From Rutidosis leptorrhynchoides (Eukaryota > Streptophyta > Magnoliopsida > Asterales > Asteraceae), in assembly GCF_046630445.1 (NCBI RefSeq), contig NC_092333.1, forward strand, positions 338,881,001 through 338,945,000: a stretch of 64,000 nt of DNA, read 5' to 3'. Position numbers and translations under genes: made by a program. The notes under the pieces are model-generated. The model was given only the letters and a program-made list of their open reading frames with translations. It had not been told where the DNA came from and ran no database searches. This document shows positions 27,329 to 40,781 of the stretch, piece after piece (the first letter of the stretch is position 1; every line of letters starts with the position of its first letter).

Positions 27329-30300
27329 TTTCTGTTTTAATTTACACTATAAATTTATTTAAACCAAATTTCTGTTTGTTCCTTCTTCTTCTTTAAACTG
27401 AGATCGAGGACAACATCAATAACAGTGAATCAATGATTCGGTTTAGGATTTGCAAATGAAACAGAAACAACCGGAATGTGGTTGATCTTGATCAAAAGAA
27501 AGAAAAAAAAAATGTAAACAGCAACAGCAGTAGCAGTCTTTCACGAAGAACACAAGAACTCAAACATTGATGATGAATTTAAGAAGGTTTCAGATGATAA
27601 TTACAACATGAATTATGTAGCAAATCCTTCCTAAAAGCTTCGGAGATCATTAATTACACCAGGAACATCATCTAAACTACGAATTTGAATTAACAAGAAA
27701 CAGTTGAATTTTTTTTGTTTGAACTTTGACTTCCAAATTCGGAATCAATCGAATGAATTAGGATCTGTAGTTTTGCAGGTAGTTCGACTATATGATTTAT
27801 AACACAACTGCATATTTAGATTTTGATAATTGACATGGTATTGATCTTTTAATGAAAACAGTTCACGAAGAAAAAAGATGAACTCGTTTTTAAATTATTT
27901 TGGGTTTGATTATGATTGACAACAGCTAAAGGTAGTATATAACGGATGATAAAGATGATGAACGAATAATTAGAGCAGTAAACATGATACGATCGATTGT
28001 TGGGTAGTGATGGTGGTCGACAGAAACAAATTCGCCAACAGGAGATGAAGAAAAAAAAATATAAATCAGATTGAGATGGATAACAGATTTGCGTAAAATA
28101 TCTGCTTTTATAAATTATATTTTCTATTAATAATTAATAAATATAAACATATTAATAATAATATTGTCATTATTAATAATAATAATAATAATAGATAATA
28201 ATAATAGTATTAATAACTTTGATAATAATAATTATTAATAATAATGTTAATAATGATATTAATGATAATAATAATAATAATATTACTAGTCAAAAATAAT
28301 ACTAATAATAATATCAATAATATTAATAATATTGATTATTATATTAATAATAATAATACTAATAATAATAATGATTATTATAATAATAATTATAAAAATG
28401 ATAATAATAATCTTATAAATGATACTAACAAGATTGAAGGTACGCGCTACGCGGCTAAATATTATTGATAAAATTATTGATGGCTATTTTTTAAACATAA
28501 CGCTTGTCAAAGTATTATACGGTTCAGAATTTACCATCATACAGTTGATTTCATTCAATTGCTATTGCTAAGGTTAATTACAAAAGCTAAATAAATAAAT
28601 AAAAGCATTATGTTCTACTTCTAGGTACATATGCAAGCTATGAAAGGAAAGTGCATAAAATGGCTCCATTGTGGCCGCATCCATTTTTTCATACATCACC
28701 TACAAAGACCATTTTTTACAAACAAAAATGGATGGAAGTTAAGATTACATACATATTACATATGAAGTTGAGAATTCAACTAAGAGGTGTTGAGTTATCT
28801 ATAGGTAACAAAATATCACCTGCGAGTAGACTGTTGTTGGAGATGTGGGTACGTAGTTGGTTATATGCAACGAACTGGAAGTAGTGATTTAGGAAGTCCG
28901 CCAATGGTGTTACAAATGAACTGCATTGTTGTCAGCCCCAACAAAGCCTTCTGCCGTCTGTTTGGGTTCATAGTAATTGCTAAACATAATAGTTGTTGAA
29001 AAAAACTCTCATATATAGTAAACAATAACCTTTTGAATGAGGTCTGTCATCATTGATACATGTGGGGTGTCCTATAAAGCAGAAATCGAATTAGAAGTAT
29101 AAAACCTACCTATCAGTTCAAAATAACGAAACATGATAAAAGAGGAAAAAACGAACAACGAACGTTAGCGACAGGCAAAAGCAAGTTTCATCCGAAAGGA
29201 CATATACGGTGGAAACTGTTGGCCCGAATTGACACAATCCAATATTATAGAAGAAATAACAAATCAAAAAACCTCATTCATACAAGGAATATCAAATCAA
29301 CATCTAGTCACAGCCATTAAAACAGCATTTCTTTTGGGGAGGATCTTCACTTTTCCAGGGTAGCCGATTATACAGGATCAAAGAAAAAATAGATAAAAAA
29401 TACCCAACAAAAGGGAAAATAAAACAGAACAACTATTTATCTCTTATACTAATTATGGAAAAGGGTTCTTACCAGCATGAACGATGAAAGGCGCAACAAA
29501 CTTAAAACACCACAGAAACAACTATCCGTGTTAACCTGAAACGCAAAGTGAAAGACAAAAAACAAAACAGTTAATAAATCGAGATGAAATCGATTAAGCA
29601 TACATGTAACAAAATCGTTCAGCTTCAAAAGTGATTTTGATTTTCAGACTACAATAACAAACAAAATTTAAAAAAAAAACAGATCGTTAAATATAAATCG
29701 AGATGAAATCGATCAAGCATATCTGATGACACCAAGTTCATCAATAACAGATGCTAGAGTCGACACATATTCTGCATACTAGAAAATACTTCAAAATGTT
29801 AAAGCTTTTAATCTCTTTTTTGTCTATGAAATCACATTACAAAACACAACTGAAGTAAAATTATCATTTCATTTTTTTATGAACACTATTACGATACCGT
29901 AATATATTTCAAACGGCGGTATATCTTAAAGATGCATAAAGCATGTGGACAGCAGCCTCATTGTCCTTTACATCCTAATTTTAAACCACACTGTAAAATA
30001 TAGAACCACAAATCATTTCAATTTGCACAGTTAATTCATTATTGTTTGCATAAATTTGGCAACAGGTAATCCAAATCTGGTTTCAGCAACAACAACAAAA
30101 AAAACTTCAATAGGAAATAGAACACAGAACAACAACCATTTAAATACAGGTACTCAATTACCTAAATGACAATTTCGTAAACAATTAGGCTTATGATTTA
30201 CTTAAAGAAAACCTAAACAAAACGAAAACAAAAGAACATAGCTCGAAAAAGGGTAGATCGTAATCAAAAGACGCTACAATACCACCTACACAATCAGAAA

Positions 30301-31857
30301 AAATAGCTATCAAATTACCAATTTAAGGGTTTTTATCAAATATACCCTTACTAACTTTAATAATCACATATTTACCCAACTAAATAGGATTATATCATAT
30401 ATGCCCATTCTTAACCTCTATATATAACATATTTACCCATTTAAAAAGGATAATATTATATATACCCATTTTAAACATTATATTCATCATATATATCCAT
30501 AATCAAAATTGTAATCTACTGATTTACTTTTACAAATATTTTATAAAATGATTCAGAGAACTTTGTCCAGATACTTGGAAAAATAAATAAACATAAGTGA
30601 TGTGTCAATTATAATTGTAATAACTATAATATTTACAGTATTGTTGAAAGGACCCGTTCATATACATTATAAACGATTCACAATAGTTGATTACATCGCG
30701 AGGTAGTTGACCTCTATATGATACATTTTACAAACATTGCATTCATTTTTAAAAGACAATCTTTCTTTACATCGACAATTGACAGGCATGCATACCATTT
30801 CATAATATCCACTATCCAACTATAAATTGACGTAATAATAATCTTGATGAACTCAATGATTCGAATGCAACGTCTTTCAAAATATGCCATGAATGACTTC
30901 AAGTAATATCCTTAAAATGAACAAATGCACATCAGAAGATTTCTTTCATACCTGAAAATAAACATGCTTACAAGTGTCAACTAAAAGGTTGGTGAGTTCA
31001 TTAGTTTATCATAATCATTCATTTCCATCTTTTTAATAGACCACAAGAATTTCATTTCCATTTCTCATAAATAGCATGCATGCAAAAGTCATTCATATGG
31101 ATTGAACACCTGGTAATCGACATTAACAAGATGCATATAAGAATATCCCCATAATTCCTGGACATCCATCGGACATGATATAAAAACTCGAAGTACTAAA
31201 GCTTCCGCAACCATGGATGGGGTTTATTAGGCCCAATAGATCTATCTTTAGGATTCGCGTCAATTAGTAGATCGGTTTACTAATTCTTATGCTACCAAGC
31301 AAAAAGGGGCATATTCGGCTTCGATCATTCAACCATAGAATGTAGTTTCAATTACTTGTGTCTATTTCGTCAAACATTTATAAAAGCGCATGTATTCTCA
31401 GTCCCAAAAATATATATTGCAAAAGCATTTAAAAAGGGAGTAATGAAACTCACAATACTGTATTTCGTAGTAAAAATACATATGACGTCATTGAACAAGT
31501 GCAAGGTTGGCCTCGGATTCACGAACCTATATTAAGTATATATATTTATATGATGATCAATATCTGTTAACAATTTAGGTCAGGTCATAGTGTATCACAA
31601 TCCTAATGCTCGAGACTAATATGCAACAGTCAACAAAAAGTCAACTTGACCCAAAATGATTTCCAAAATCCATACATGATTATCATATAACTTAAATATC
31701 GTTGTTTTATATATATTTAATATTTTTAACAGGTTTTATGAAAGTAAATAATAAAAGTCATTTGTTAATAAAAATTTATATTTAAAATTTATATATGATA
31801 AAAATATACTTTTATATATCTTAAGTAATAAAATTTATAAAGTTCAGTTAATATAAC

Positions 31858-32043
31858 TGTAGTGACCCGAACTTTTCCATGATTATATATTAAATGAAAA
31901 CTATATTTGCATGATTAAATGTTTCCAACATGTTAAGCAATCAAACTTGTTAAGACTTGATTAATTGAAATGAGTTTCATGTAGACAATTGACCACCCAA
32001 GTTGACGGGCGATTCACGAACGTTAAAAACTTGTAAAACTACA

Positions 32044-32126
<83 letters not shown>

Positions 32127-34575
32127 GATATATATGGTTAACATGAGATTATGATAAGTAAGTATCTTACTAAGTGTATTAACAATGAGTGATATACATA
32201 AAAATGAGATTATTGAATTAAGAAACTCGAAACGATATATATAACGATTATCGTTATAACAACGTCTTACTAAATACATATGAATCATATTAAGCTATAG
32301 ATACACTATGTTTAACATGATAAAATGATAATTAAGTATTTCAATAAGTGTGTTAACAATGAACTACATATGTAAAAACAAGACTACTAACTTAAGGATT
32401 TCGAAACGAGACATATATGTAACGATTATCGTTGTAACGACATTTTAATGTATATATATCATATTAAGATATATTCATACATTAAAATATCATTAAAATG
32501 TAATAATTTAACATCTCATTAGATATAATAAACAATGGGTTAACAACATTAAATGAGATCGTTAACTTAAAGGTTTCAAAACAACACTTACATGTAACGG
32601 CTAACGATGACTTAACGACTCAGTTAAAATGTATATACATGTAGTGTATTAAGATATATTTGTACACTTTTGAAAGACTTCAAGACACATATCAAAGTAC
32701 TTCTACTTAACAAAAATGCTTACAATTACATCCTCATTCATTTTCATCAAAAATTCTACTCGTATGCACCCGTATTCGTACTCGTACAATACACAGCTTT
32801 TAGATGTATATACCATTGGTATATACACTTCAATGATCAGCTCCTTAGTAGCCCATGTGAGTCATTAAACATGTGGGAACCATCATTTGGCAACTAGCAT
32901 GAAATATCTCACAAAATTACAAAAAAATATTATAAATCATTCATGAATCCATATACCAACGACCAAAAATACCTACAAACACTTTCATTCTTAAATTTTC
33001 TTCATCTAATTGATCTCTCTCAAGTTCTATCTTCAAGTTCTAAGTTTCTTCATAAATTCTATAAGTTCTAGTTTCATAAAATCAAGAATACTCTCAAGTT
33101 TACAAGTCTACTTCCAAGCTTTCTAATCCATTTCAAGTGATCATTCAATCTCAAGAAATCTTTCTTATTTATAGTAAGATATCCTTATAATTCAAGGTAA
33201 TACTCATATTCAAATTTTGGTTCAATATCTATAACTATAACAATCTTATTTCGATTGATAATCTTACTTGAACTTGTTTTCGTGTCATGATTCTACTTCA
33301 AGAACTTTCAAGCTATCCAAGAATCCAAGTACTAATTTATATTATATTATACATATTATGTAATCTTGGGATACCATAGACACGTATACAATATTTTGAC
33401 ATATCATATCGACCCATCTATATATATATATTTCGGAACAACCATAGACACTCTATATGCAGTAATGTTTGAGTTAGCTATACAGGGTTGAGGTTGATTT
33501 CAAAATAATATATATACTTTGAGTTGTGATCTAGCCTGAGACTTGTATACACTGGGTTGTGGATTGATTCGAGATAATATATATTGATTTATTTCAGTAC
33601 ATCTAACTGTGGACAACTAGTTGTAGGTTACTAACGAGGACTGCTAACTTAACAAACTTAAATCATAAAAACGTAATAAAAAATGTTGTGAATATATTTA
33701 AATCATACTTTGATATATATGTACATATTTGTTATAGGTTCGTGAATCGACCAGTGGCCAAGTCTTATTTCCAACGAAACTACATGCAGCTTTATAAATT
33801 TTTTACAAAATAGACACAAGTATGCGAAACTACATTCCATGGTTGTATTATTAAATTGAATATTGCCCTTTCTAGTCTGGTAGCCTAAGAATTAGGAAAA
33901 TGACCCCTAATTGACGCGAATCCTAAAGTTAGATCAATGGGCCTAACAAACCCCATTCTGGAATTTGGAATGCTTTAATACTTTGATTTATATGGGGATT
34001 GTGAATGCCAATTTATGACATACTTGCGAGTATGCAGGGAATATTTTATATGCATTATGTTAATGTCGGTTACCAGGTGTTCATCATAGAATGATTTGTA
34101 TACACTTGCGAGTGTAAGATTATTGAATTAATGAAATCTTGTGGTCTATTATATTAATTTGATAATATATAGGTTAAACCTATAACTCACCAATATTTTT
34201 TGTTGACGTTTTAAGCATGTTTATTCTCAGGTGATTATTAAGAGCTTCCGCTGTTGTATACTAAAATAAGGACAAGATTTGGAGTCCATGATTGTATGAT
34301 ATTGTGTAAAAACTGCATTCAAGAAACTTATTTCGATGTAATATAGTTTTATTGTAAACCATTATGTAATGGCCGTGTGTAAACGGTATATTTTAGATTA
34401 TTATTATTTGATAATCTACGTAATTTTTTTTAAAACCTTTATCGATAAAATAAAGGTTATGGTTGTTTTAAAAATGAATGCAGTCTTTGAAAAATGTCTC
34501 ATATAAAGGGTCAAAACCTCGCGACGAAATCAATTAATATGGAACGTTTATAATCAATATGAACGGGACATTTCA
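31858..34575 (+). mobile_element. Solo LTR of family A (A2)
   Basis: TGTAGTGACCCG...GGGACATTTCA with the 5-bp duplication ATAAC at 31853-31857 and 34576-34580. It is 2718 bp long and without internal sequence, hence a solo LTR. It contains a (TA)n tract (32045-32117), a ~178-bp tandem repeat with the palindrome AACGATTATCGTT (32243-32255 and 32421-32433), and the inverted 11-mers GATTCACGAAC (32011-32021) and GTTCGTGAATC (33738-33748). Confidence 0.92.
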
Positions 34576-35218
34576 ATAACGATAGGTATTATTAATGTAA
34601 ATATATTACGTGTAATAAAATATCTTTGTATTACCTATTTATTTGATAAAATAATATCGATAATAACAATAATAATTAGAAGTTGTATTATTTTGTAATA
34701 ATAATTATTATTATTCTACTAATAAAAATAACAATATTTATATTTATTAAAAATGATATTAATTATGATAAAATGATAATTTTTATTAATAATAGAACTA
34801 AAATGATAATAATAATGATATCTTATAATAACAATAATATTTCTATTAAAAATGATAATTTTTGTAAAAATGATAATTTTAATATTAATAATACTTTTAA
34901 TAATAATAAGAATGATAAAAATAATAAAATTGATATTTTTCTCTTAAATTAATGTATTACAATATTTTAATTTCATCATGATACTCATACTCATTATTTT
35001 CCAATCAATTTATTAATAGCTTTTAGTTGTCTTTTATATCGCGTTCATAATAATGATAATAATAGTAATCAAAATAATTAGATGTTACTAATATTAGTTT
35101 TAATTACAATAATACTAATAATAATAAATACTATGAGAATATTAACGATGATACTAATAACTATTTTAATGATAATAATAATAATACTAATTATAATTTT
35201 TAATGATAATACCTTTTA

Positions 35219-35221
35219 TTG

Positions 35222-35271
<50 letters not shown>

Positions 35272-35272
35272 T
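35219..35272. repeat. (TAA)n microsatellite
   Basis: Trinucleotide array within solo LTR B3. It corresponds in place to the arrays of B1, but no tRNA-like block follows here. Confidence 0.9.
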
Positions 35273-36376
35273 AGATAAAAACTATAACGACGATAATAAC
35301 GACGATAATAATAATCATTTTTAATAATAATACAAAAATTCAATTGACTATAACTTCTAATCCTTTCATCGAAACCATTCGATATCTAAATGAAAAGTTC
35401 TTAATTTTTCGCTATCTTTCCAACGACATGCATATCTTATACCTTATCTTAACCGCATACGTAACTAATTCAGGATTCAACATAACCTATCTAACGACAA
35501 TATCAAAAGTACAAGCATGCATAATCCTATTTACTCGAGCACTAGTCAGGGATACAATATTAATATATAAAAGTTAAGTTATGAGTGCTCACATATCAAT
35601 ATTGAGATTCAATATTGCAGGAAAGTACGTAGACGCAACGGAGATGATAAACACTAGTTTGACCTCACGAGCATACCCCCGAACATTACCCATAACCTCC
35701 ATAGCTATAACCTATAATTTCCTTAGCTCTATCCTTCTTGAAAAAACCCGTTTTGAAATAATCTATTCAAGACTTCGTCGTAGTATTTTATGTATATTAC
35801 TACTAATAATATTACTACTAATAATAATAATACGATTAATAATGATGTTAATCTTAATAATAATAATAATAATTAATAATAATAATATATATTACATATA
35901 GAGAGATTGAGAGATATGAGATTGAATGGATTCGTCCGAAAACTGATCGAGCTTTATAGCCCTTTTCTGGACCCATGAACTCCGCGATCGTGGAGCTTTT
36001 CAAGCATAAACCTCCGCGATTGCAGAGGTTCCTGTTTCCAGCTCACTGACAAATGATTAAGGGCTGCCAACGGTTTTTAATAATATTTAATATATAATAT
36101 ATTTAATTTATATAATTAATTAAATATTATATTATATTTACATGCATAGTTAACCTGTAAATTTAGTTCCGATGATTTGTACGTTGTCACTCGACTAATG
36201 TCCCGTTTTCGGTTTCTCGAACTCATTTTCGTACACTTAGAAAACTGATACTTTATGTTTTGTGTAACGTACCTTTATATATGACAAGACTCAAATCAAT
36301 GAAAAACTATCTCACTTAAAGTGTAAAATAATCATTTGAATGTTTTGGTCATTTACTTCTATAAATTATCGTCTCG

Positions 36377-36377
<1 letters not shown>

Positions 36378-36450
<73 letters not shown>
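36378..36450. repeat. (TA)n microsatellite
   Basis: Pure TA tract of about 70 bp in solo LTR B3. Confidence 0.95.
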
Positions 36451-36454
<4 letters not shown>

Positions 36455-37991
36455 TAATAGTATCCTTTTAACTCAAAACGTTTTATAACTAAATTAATAT
36501 TAAAAAAATATGTATATATATTCATTTCGAAATATATATTTGAAATATTTATTTAACAATATATATTTTTTTCAAAACTAATTATATTTCTCAGTTCATT
36601 ATATAATTTATATTTGTTTCGAAATTATTATTTAGTAATACTTTTTCTTTTTGAAACAATAAAATATATTTTTAAATTTATAACACCAAGCTTTAATTAA
36701 GTTCTTCAAAGTTTTATATACATAATCAAGTTACTTTATAAAACATTTTAAATAAAAAGCTCTTTTTAACTGAAAACGTTGTTAGTACGTTTGAAACTAA
36801 ATTAAGTAAATATGAAATTTTTTTTTCAAAGCTAAATATAATTAAGAATCATTTTGATAAAAGGTTAAGATAATAGAAATCGTTATGCCAAAAAAAAATG
36901 TTTTAGAAAAGTAAGATCGTATACAACTCATAACAGGTTTTTAAGTTTTTAAATTACCGTTTGCTGGTGAAGCGTAAGATAAAAATCCGAAGGTTAGATA
37001 AACGTGAAAAATCATTTTAATGTAAAACGTTAATTTACTTAACTTGTCGATATCCATTTTCTAAGTTCTATATATTCCATAATTTTACTTCCACATTAAT
37101 TAATATACAAGTTTAATAGTTTATCTTATCAAAAGTCAGACAATTATTGTAAAGCATAAATTGAAAATCAAACGGGAATCTCCACTAACCCTTGTCTAGT
37201 TCCCGTTAATTGACACTTTTGTTCTTACATGTAAATTACTTTACTAATTATTCCGAATACCGTTAAAAGGAACAGATTTCCTTAAATCATAGTGGACCTC
37301 TTAACAGAGACTCGTAATCATACAATGTATCTGATAAATCAATCATTTGATATTTTCTTCTAATTTCATCAATAAACATATTAAAACAAATACGTTCATG
37401 TAAAGTTTTATACGTTTAATACTTTGTTAACGTTTTCCAATTTATATAACTATATATTATAATACATATCTATACACATAATAGTTCATGAATCGTCGAG
37501 CATAGTCAATGGGTAATTGAATACATAAAAATAGTTCAAAGTTTTTGGATTTCAACATTACAGACTTTGCTTATCGTGTCGGAAACGTATAAAGATCAAG
37601 TTTAAATTTGTTCAGAAATTTCCGGGTTGTCACAATTGTAAGATTTTTCATATATTCTGTGCGACTTTCAGGATATTTTAATTTCCTATTCGTTTTACGT
37701 AATTAACCCATTTATTATAGAACATAACCCCGATCAACCCGAGTAAATGTGTTGAACTTATCACCTAAAGTAAGTACTAAGTAGTACCAAATTATAAATT
37801 GGACATGATTGATGTCAACCAAATAAAAAAAAATAGACGTTTAAAATATGAAGTCCAAGTAAAAAGTAATTGGAAATCAAATCAAGTATAAGAAGAAGCA
37901 AATATACAATATATACATCACAGTTCTCCTCATGAGTTATGCTACATCTAATGTCAGGAAGTAACAATTAATCTAAGTATATAATGAAGAC

Positions 37992-38220
37992 CAGTGGCGG
38001 ATCCAGGAAAATTTTTCACCGGGGGCGACTTTTTTTTTAAAACGTAAATTTTTTTTTTTTGACAAAATATAGAGGTTTTGGAGCAAAATATAAAGTTTTT
38101 TGAGCAAAATTTAGAGGTTTTTGAACAAAATACGAAGGTTTTAGAGCAAAATGTGGAGATTGTGGGGCAAAATGTGGAGGTTTTGGGGCAAAAAAAATTC
38201 CACCGGGGGCAAAATACTAA
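37992..38220 (+). mobile_element. hAT-like terminal fragment with 21-bp tandem repeats
   Basis: It starts CAGTGGCGGATCCAGGAAA, a terminal inverted repeat typical of plant hAT elements in my recollection. The block accgggggc occurs twice (about 38018 and 38203). Between them, 38071-38197 holds six degenerate units of about 21 bp of the type gaggttttggagcaaaat. No opposite terminus is found in the following sequence, so only one end seems to be present, within the MULE. Confidence 0.5.
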
Positions 38221-38358
38221 AACCTAAAAAATTTGCACTAAAATTTCGAAAATATCGAACATGAGTTATTGAAGACATATAATGTCAACCAAGTAAATTA
38301 GTAGATTGCTTTTGTGATAGATTAAATAAATGGGTATGTATGATGAATATATGTGTTT

Positions 38359-38574
38359 AAAATAAGCATATATGAATAAATATGAATATATGAATATATG
38401 TGTTTGTGTGTCCACTATAGTTTCGCGTTTATGGTTGTGTGTACGTCTTAATTGTGCGGTTGTGTGTTGTCTCGTGTCCTGTCTAGCTCCTTGCTAGTTT
38501 TTATCTCGTGTACCTTTTATATTTTTAATAAAACTACTTGCCTTTAAAAAAAAAAAAAAATAAGCATATATGAA
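38359..38574 (+). mobile_element. 5'-truncated LINE insertion with poly(A) and 18-bp duplication
   Basis: An 18-bp duplication (start aaaataagc, end tatatgaa) lies at 38359-38376 and 38557-38574. The insert between them (about 180 bp) ends in ctcgtgtac...aataaaactacttgccttt plus a run of A. The polyadenylation-like aataaa and the tail give plus orientation. This is a classic target-primed reverse transcription product of an L1-type element, severely 5'-truncated. It lies within the right inverted repeat of the MULE. Confidence 0.8.
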
Positions 38575-40388
38575 ATTATTATTTTTAAATGAATAAATAT
38601 GTTATATATAGAGGTTAATAATGGGCATATATGATATAATCAGGTTTAAGTTAGTAAATATGTTATTATCAAGGTTATGAAGGGTACATATGATAAAAAC
38701 CTTCAATTTAAAACACCAACATATATCCTAAACGAATGAAATCGAACCCTACCTTCAGAGATGAAAAAATGGAACCTATCTTCATCACCATTTTTCTTTA
38801 ACCCCTTTTAAGCTGGCATACTCCTACTTAACGCTACACCAAAAGTTAATTTAACAATTAATAGGAAACTCTGATAGAATAGATGAAACTTGATAAAAAT
38901 AATAATAATACCTTTTAACATGCAAAATCGTTCGCAATCGAAAGAGTAGAAGCACATAAACCCTAAATCAAAGAAATAACAGTACATATTACAGAAACCA
39001 TTCGAAAAAAATAAAAATTAAAAAATCACACAAACCCTAAATGAAGAAATAACCATACCGTTCCAGAGCAGTGAGTCCCCTTAAATATGTGGCACGGTAA
39101 CAGCGGCCATATTTTAGAAGTATAGAACACTGACATTTGTTTGTGAATGAAAGAAATTTTCATGGAGAGGAATAGTGGATGGAGAAGAATACGGAGCATT
39201 TTTTGTGATTAGAAATATAGGGCAACTGATATTTGGGGGATAGGCAACTGACAAAAAAAAGATGGGCATGGTTCGAAGTATAGGAGGAGGTGTTCAAAGT
39301 AAGTTTCCTTTACCATTCATTCACTAATTTTTTAACCACACATTAAAGCACATGGAAAAATGGAGATGGGGTAATACTATTTACATTTATTTATTGCATT
39401 TGATAAAAATATATATAAAAAAATGTAAAATGCGTGAATAGTAAAATTATGTGAGTGAGAGCGTCACGTGGACCAATCAGATGGCAAGGCTTCCTCTCCC
39501 TAATAGAAGATGGGTAATAACAATACTAATTATAATAATATTATTAATGATATTAATAAATATAATAACTTGTACATATCAAATTTTATATATAAATATA
39601 TATATATATAAATATATATAATGTACATATCAAATTTTATATATAAATATATATATAAATATATATAATTTATATTAGAAGTAATAATATTATTAATACA
39701 AATATTAATATTAATTTTAACAATAATAATAATGATAGTAATGATAATAATATTAATATAACAATTATATTCAAACTTGTAATTAAATTTAATATAATAC
39801 AATTTATTAATTATATAATATTTACATATTTATTTATACACAATTGTTCTGAATCATCGGGAGTAGTCACAAGGTAATTATTGTAAAACATGTTTTGAAA
39901 AAAAATTAAACAGGAATCTCCACTAACTTTTGTCTAGTTCCCGTTAATTGACACATTTGTTCTTACTTGTAAATCACTTTACCATTTATTTCGAATACCG
40001 TTAAAAAGAAATGATTTCTCAAATCAACGTGGACCTCACAACAGAGACCCGTAATCATATCACAATGTATCTGATAATTCAGTAATTTGATATTATCTTT
40101 CAATTTCGTCGATAAATATATTAAACATATATTGAATCAAATACGTCCATGTAAAGTATTAAACATCTAATACTTTGTTATCGTTTTCAATTAATATAAC
40201 TATATATTATATATACACATCTATATACACATAAATGTTCGTGAATAGTCGAGCACAGTCAAAGGGTAAATAAATATATGAACACAGGTCAAAGTTTTTC
40301 AGATTTCAATATTACAGACTTTGCTTATCGTGTCGTAAACATATAAAGATTAAGTTTAAATTTGTTCGGAAATTTCCGGGTTGTCACA

Positions 40389-40781
40389 ACATTGTCATAT
40401 TCATCATACGTATTCTTCCAAACCCATTTAAGATCAACAACTTTAACACCATTCGGCTTCGTTACCAACTTCCAAACGTCTAACCGATGAAATTGTTGAA
40501 TCTCTTCCTGCATGGACATTACCCAGTCAACATGCTTCAAAGCTTCTTTCATTGTCTTAGGCTCAATCTTGGAAATATGACATACATACTCGAACAATGC
40601 AGCATCAGCTATCATATGAGTATCAACTTGGCCATCAAACTGAACTTGTCTTCTTGTTTGAACACACGCATTAGGATCGCCAATAATATTTTCTCTAGGA
40701 TGAGCAACTGTAGTTTTGAGAACTGGTTGTGCAGGAATAGGTATATTGTGATGTAGATTTGTAGTGTCACCCATATCTTCA
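40389..40781 (-). pseudogene. Copia-1 pol: segment upstream of RT
   Basis: Continuation of the Copia-1 gene at 16592 beyond element B2, starting with the second ACATT. It encodes the stretch just before the copia RT core: KHVDWVMSMQEEIQQFHRL, then WKLVTKPNGVKVVDLKWVWK (the copia motif usually written W.LV..P.G...+..KWV+K). Upstream is the low-complexity linker with VQTRRQVQFDGQVDTH. At 40781 homology to Copia-2 (45660) stops and element D sequence begins, so the integrase and gag of Copia-1 are missing here. Confidence 0.88.

Larger units (their letters stand above)
30645..37634 (-). mobile_element. Solo LTR of family B (B3), itself interrupted
   Basis: It starts TGAAAGGACCCGTTC and ends GGGTTGTCACA, with the 5-bp duplication ATTGT at 30640-30644 and 37635-37639. 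No primer site or internal region is present, so it is a solo LTR left by LTR-LTR recombination. After removing the nested family A LTR it is about 4.27 kb. It keeps GATTCACGAAC (31516-31526) and a diverged partner GTTCATGAATC (37484-37494), but lacks the tRNA-like block of B1/B2. Near 35970-36035 it has two GC-richer words, ctccgcgatcgtggag and cctccgcgattgcagagg, each a near-palindrome. Confidence 0.85.
30327..38702. mobile_element. MULE-like inverted-repeat element
   Basis: Long inverted repeats of roughly 175-190 bp face each other: 30327-30500 (starting gggtttttatcaaatatacc) and 38331-38702 (ending gggtacatatgataaaaacc). The right one is interrupted by a LINE fragment. Directly outside are CCAATTTAA (30318-30326) and TCAATTTAA (38703-38711), a 9-bp duplication with one mismatch, as expected for Mutator-like elements. 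Without the nested solo LTR and LINE it is about 1.2 kb and codes for nothing, so it is a non-autonomous copy. Confidence 0.65.
28429..39514 (-). mobile_element. Helitron-like element interrupted by a MULE
   Basis: Comparison with the sister LTR gives an insertion between TAA (28426-28428) and TAA (39515-39517). Near the left end, which is the 3' end if read on the minus strand, is a short hairpin CGCG-CTA-CGCG (28443-28453). It is followed on the minus strand by about 14 bases to the border, as in plant Helitron termini. The terminal CTTG/T is close to but not the canonical CTRR/T, and the other end (TTACCC...) does not start TC. No Rep/helicase ORF is seen; about 2.7 kb remains once the MULE is removed. 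The right part (about 38720-39100) looks like a leader with GGGTTT-rich words, perhaps a captured gene fragment. The class call is tentative; the insertion itself is clear. Confidence 0.45.

Noticed and set aside
28651..28884. 77-codon ORF in the Helitron-like element
   Set aside because: No recognisable domain and nothing else coding around it; possibly a captured fragment but not supportable.
32670..32897. 75-codon frame in LTR A2 with a similar one in A3 (58441-58674, minus)
   Set aside because: Both begin with TTG rather than ATG. The similarity is explained by LTR homology and the C-termini diverge by frameshift; not enough to call a gene.
40487..40756. Plus-strand 89-codon ORF, repeated at 45356-45625
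   Set aside because: Antisense shadow of the copia linker/RT start in both Copia-1 and Copia-2.
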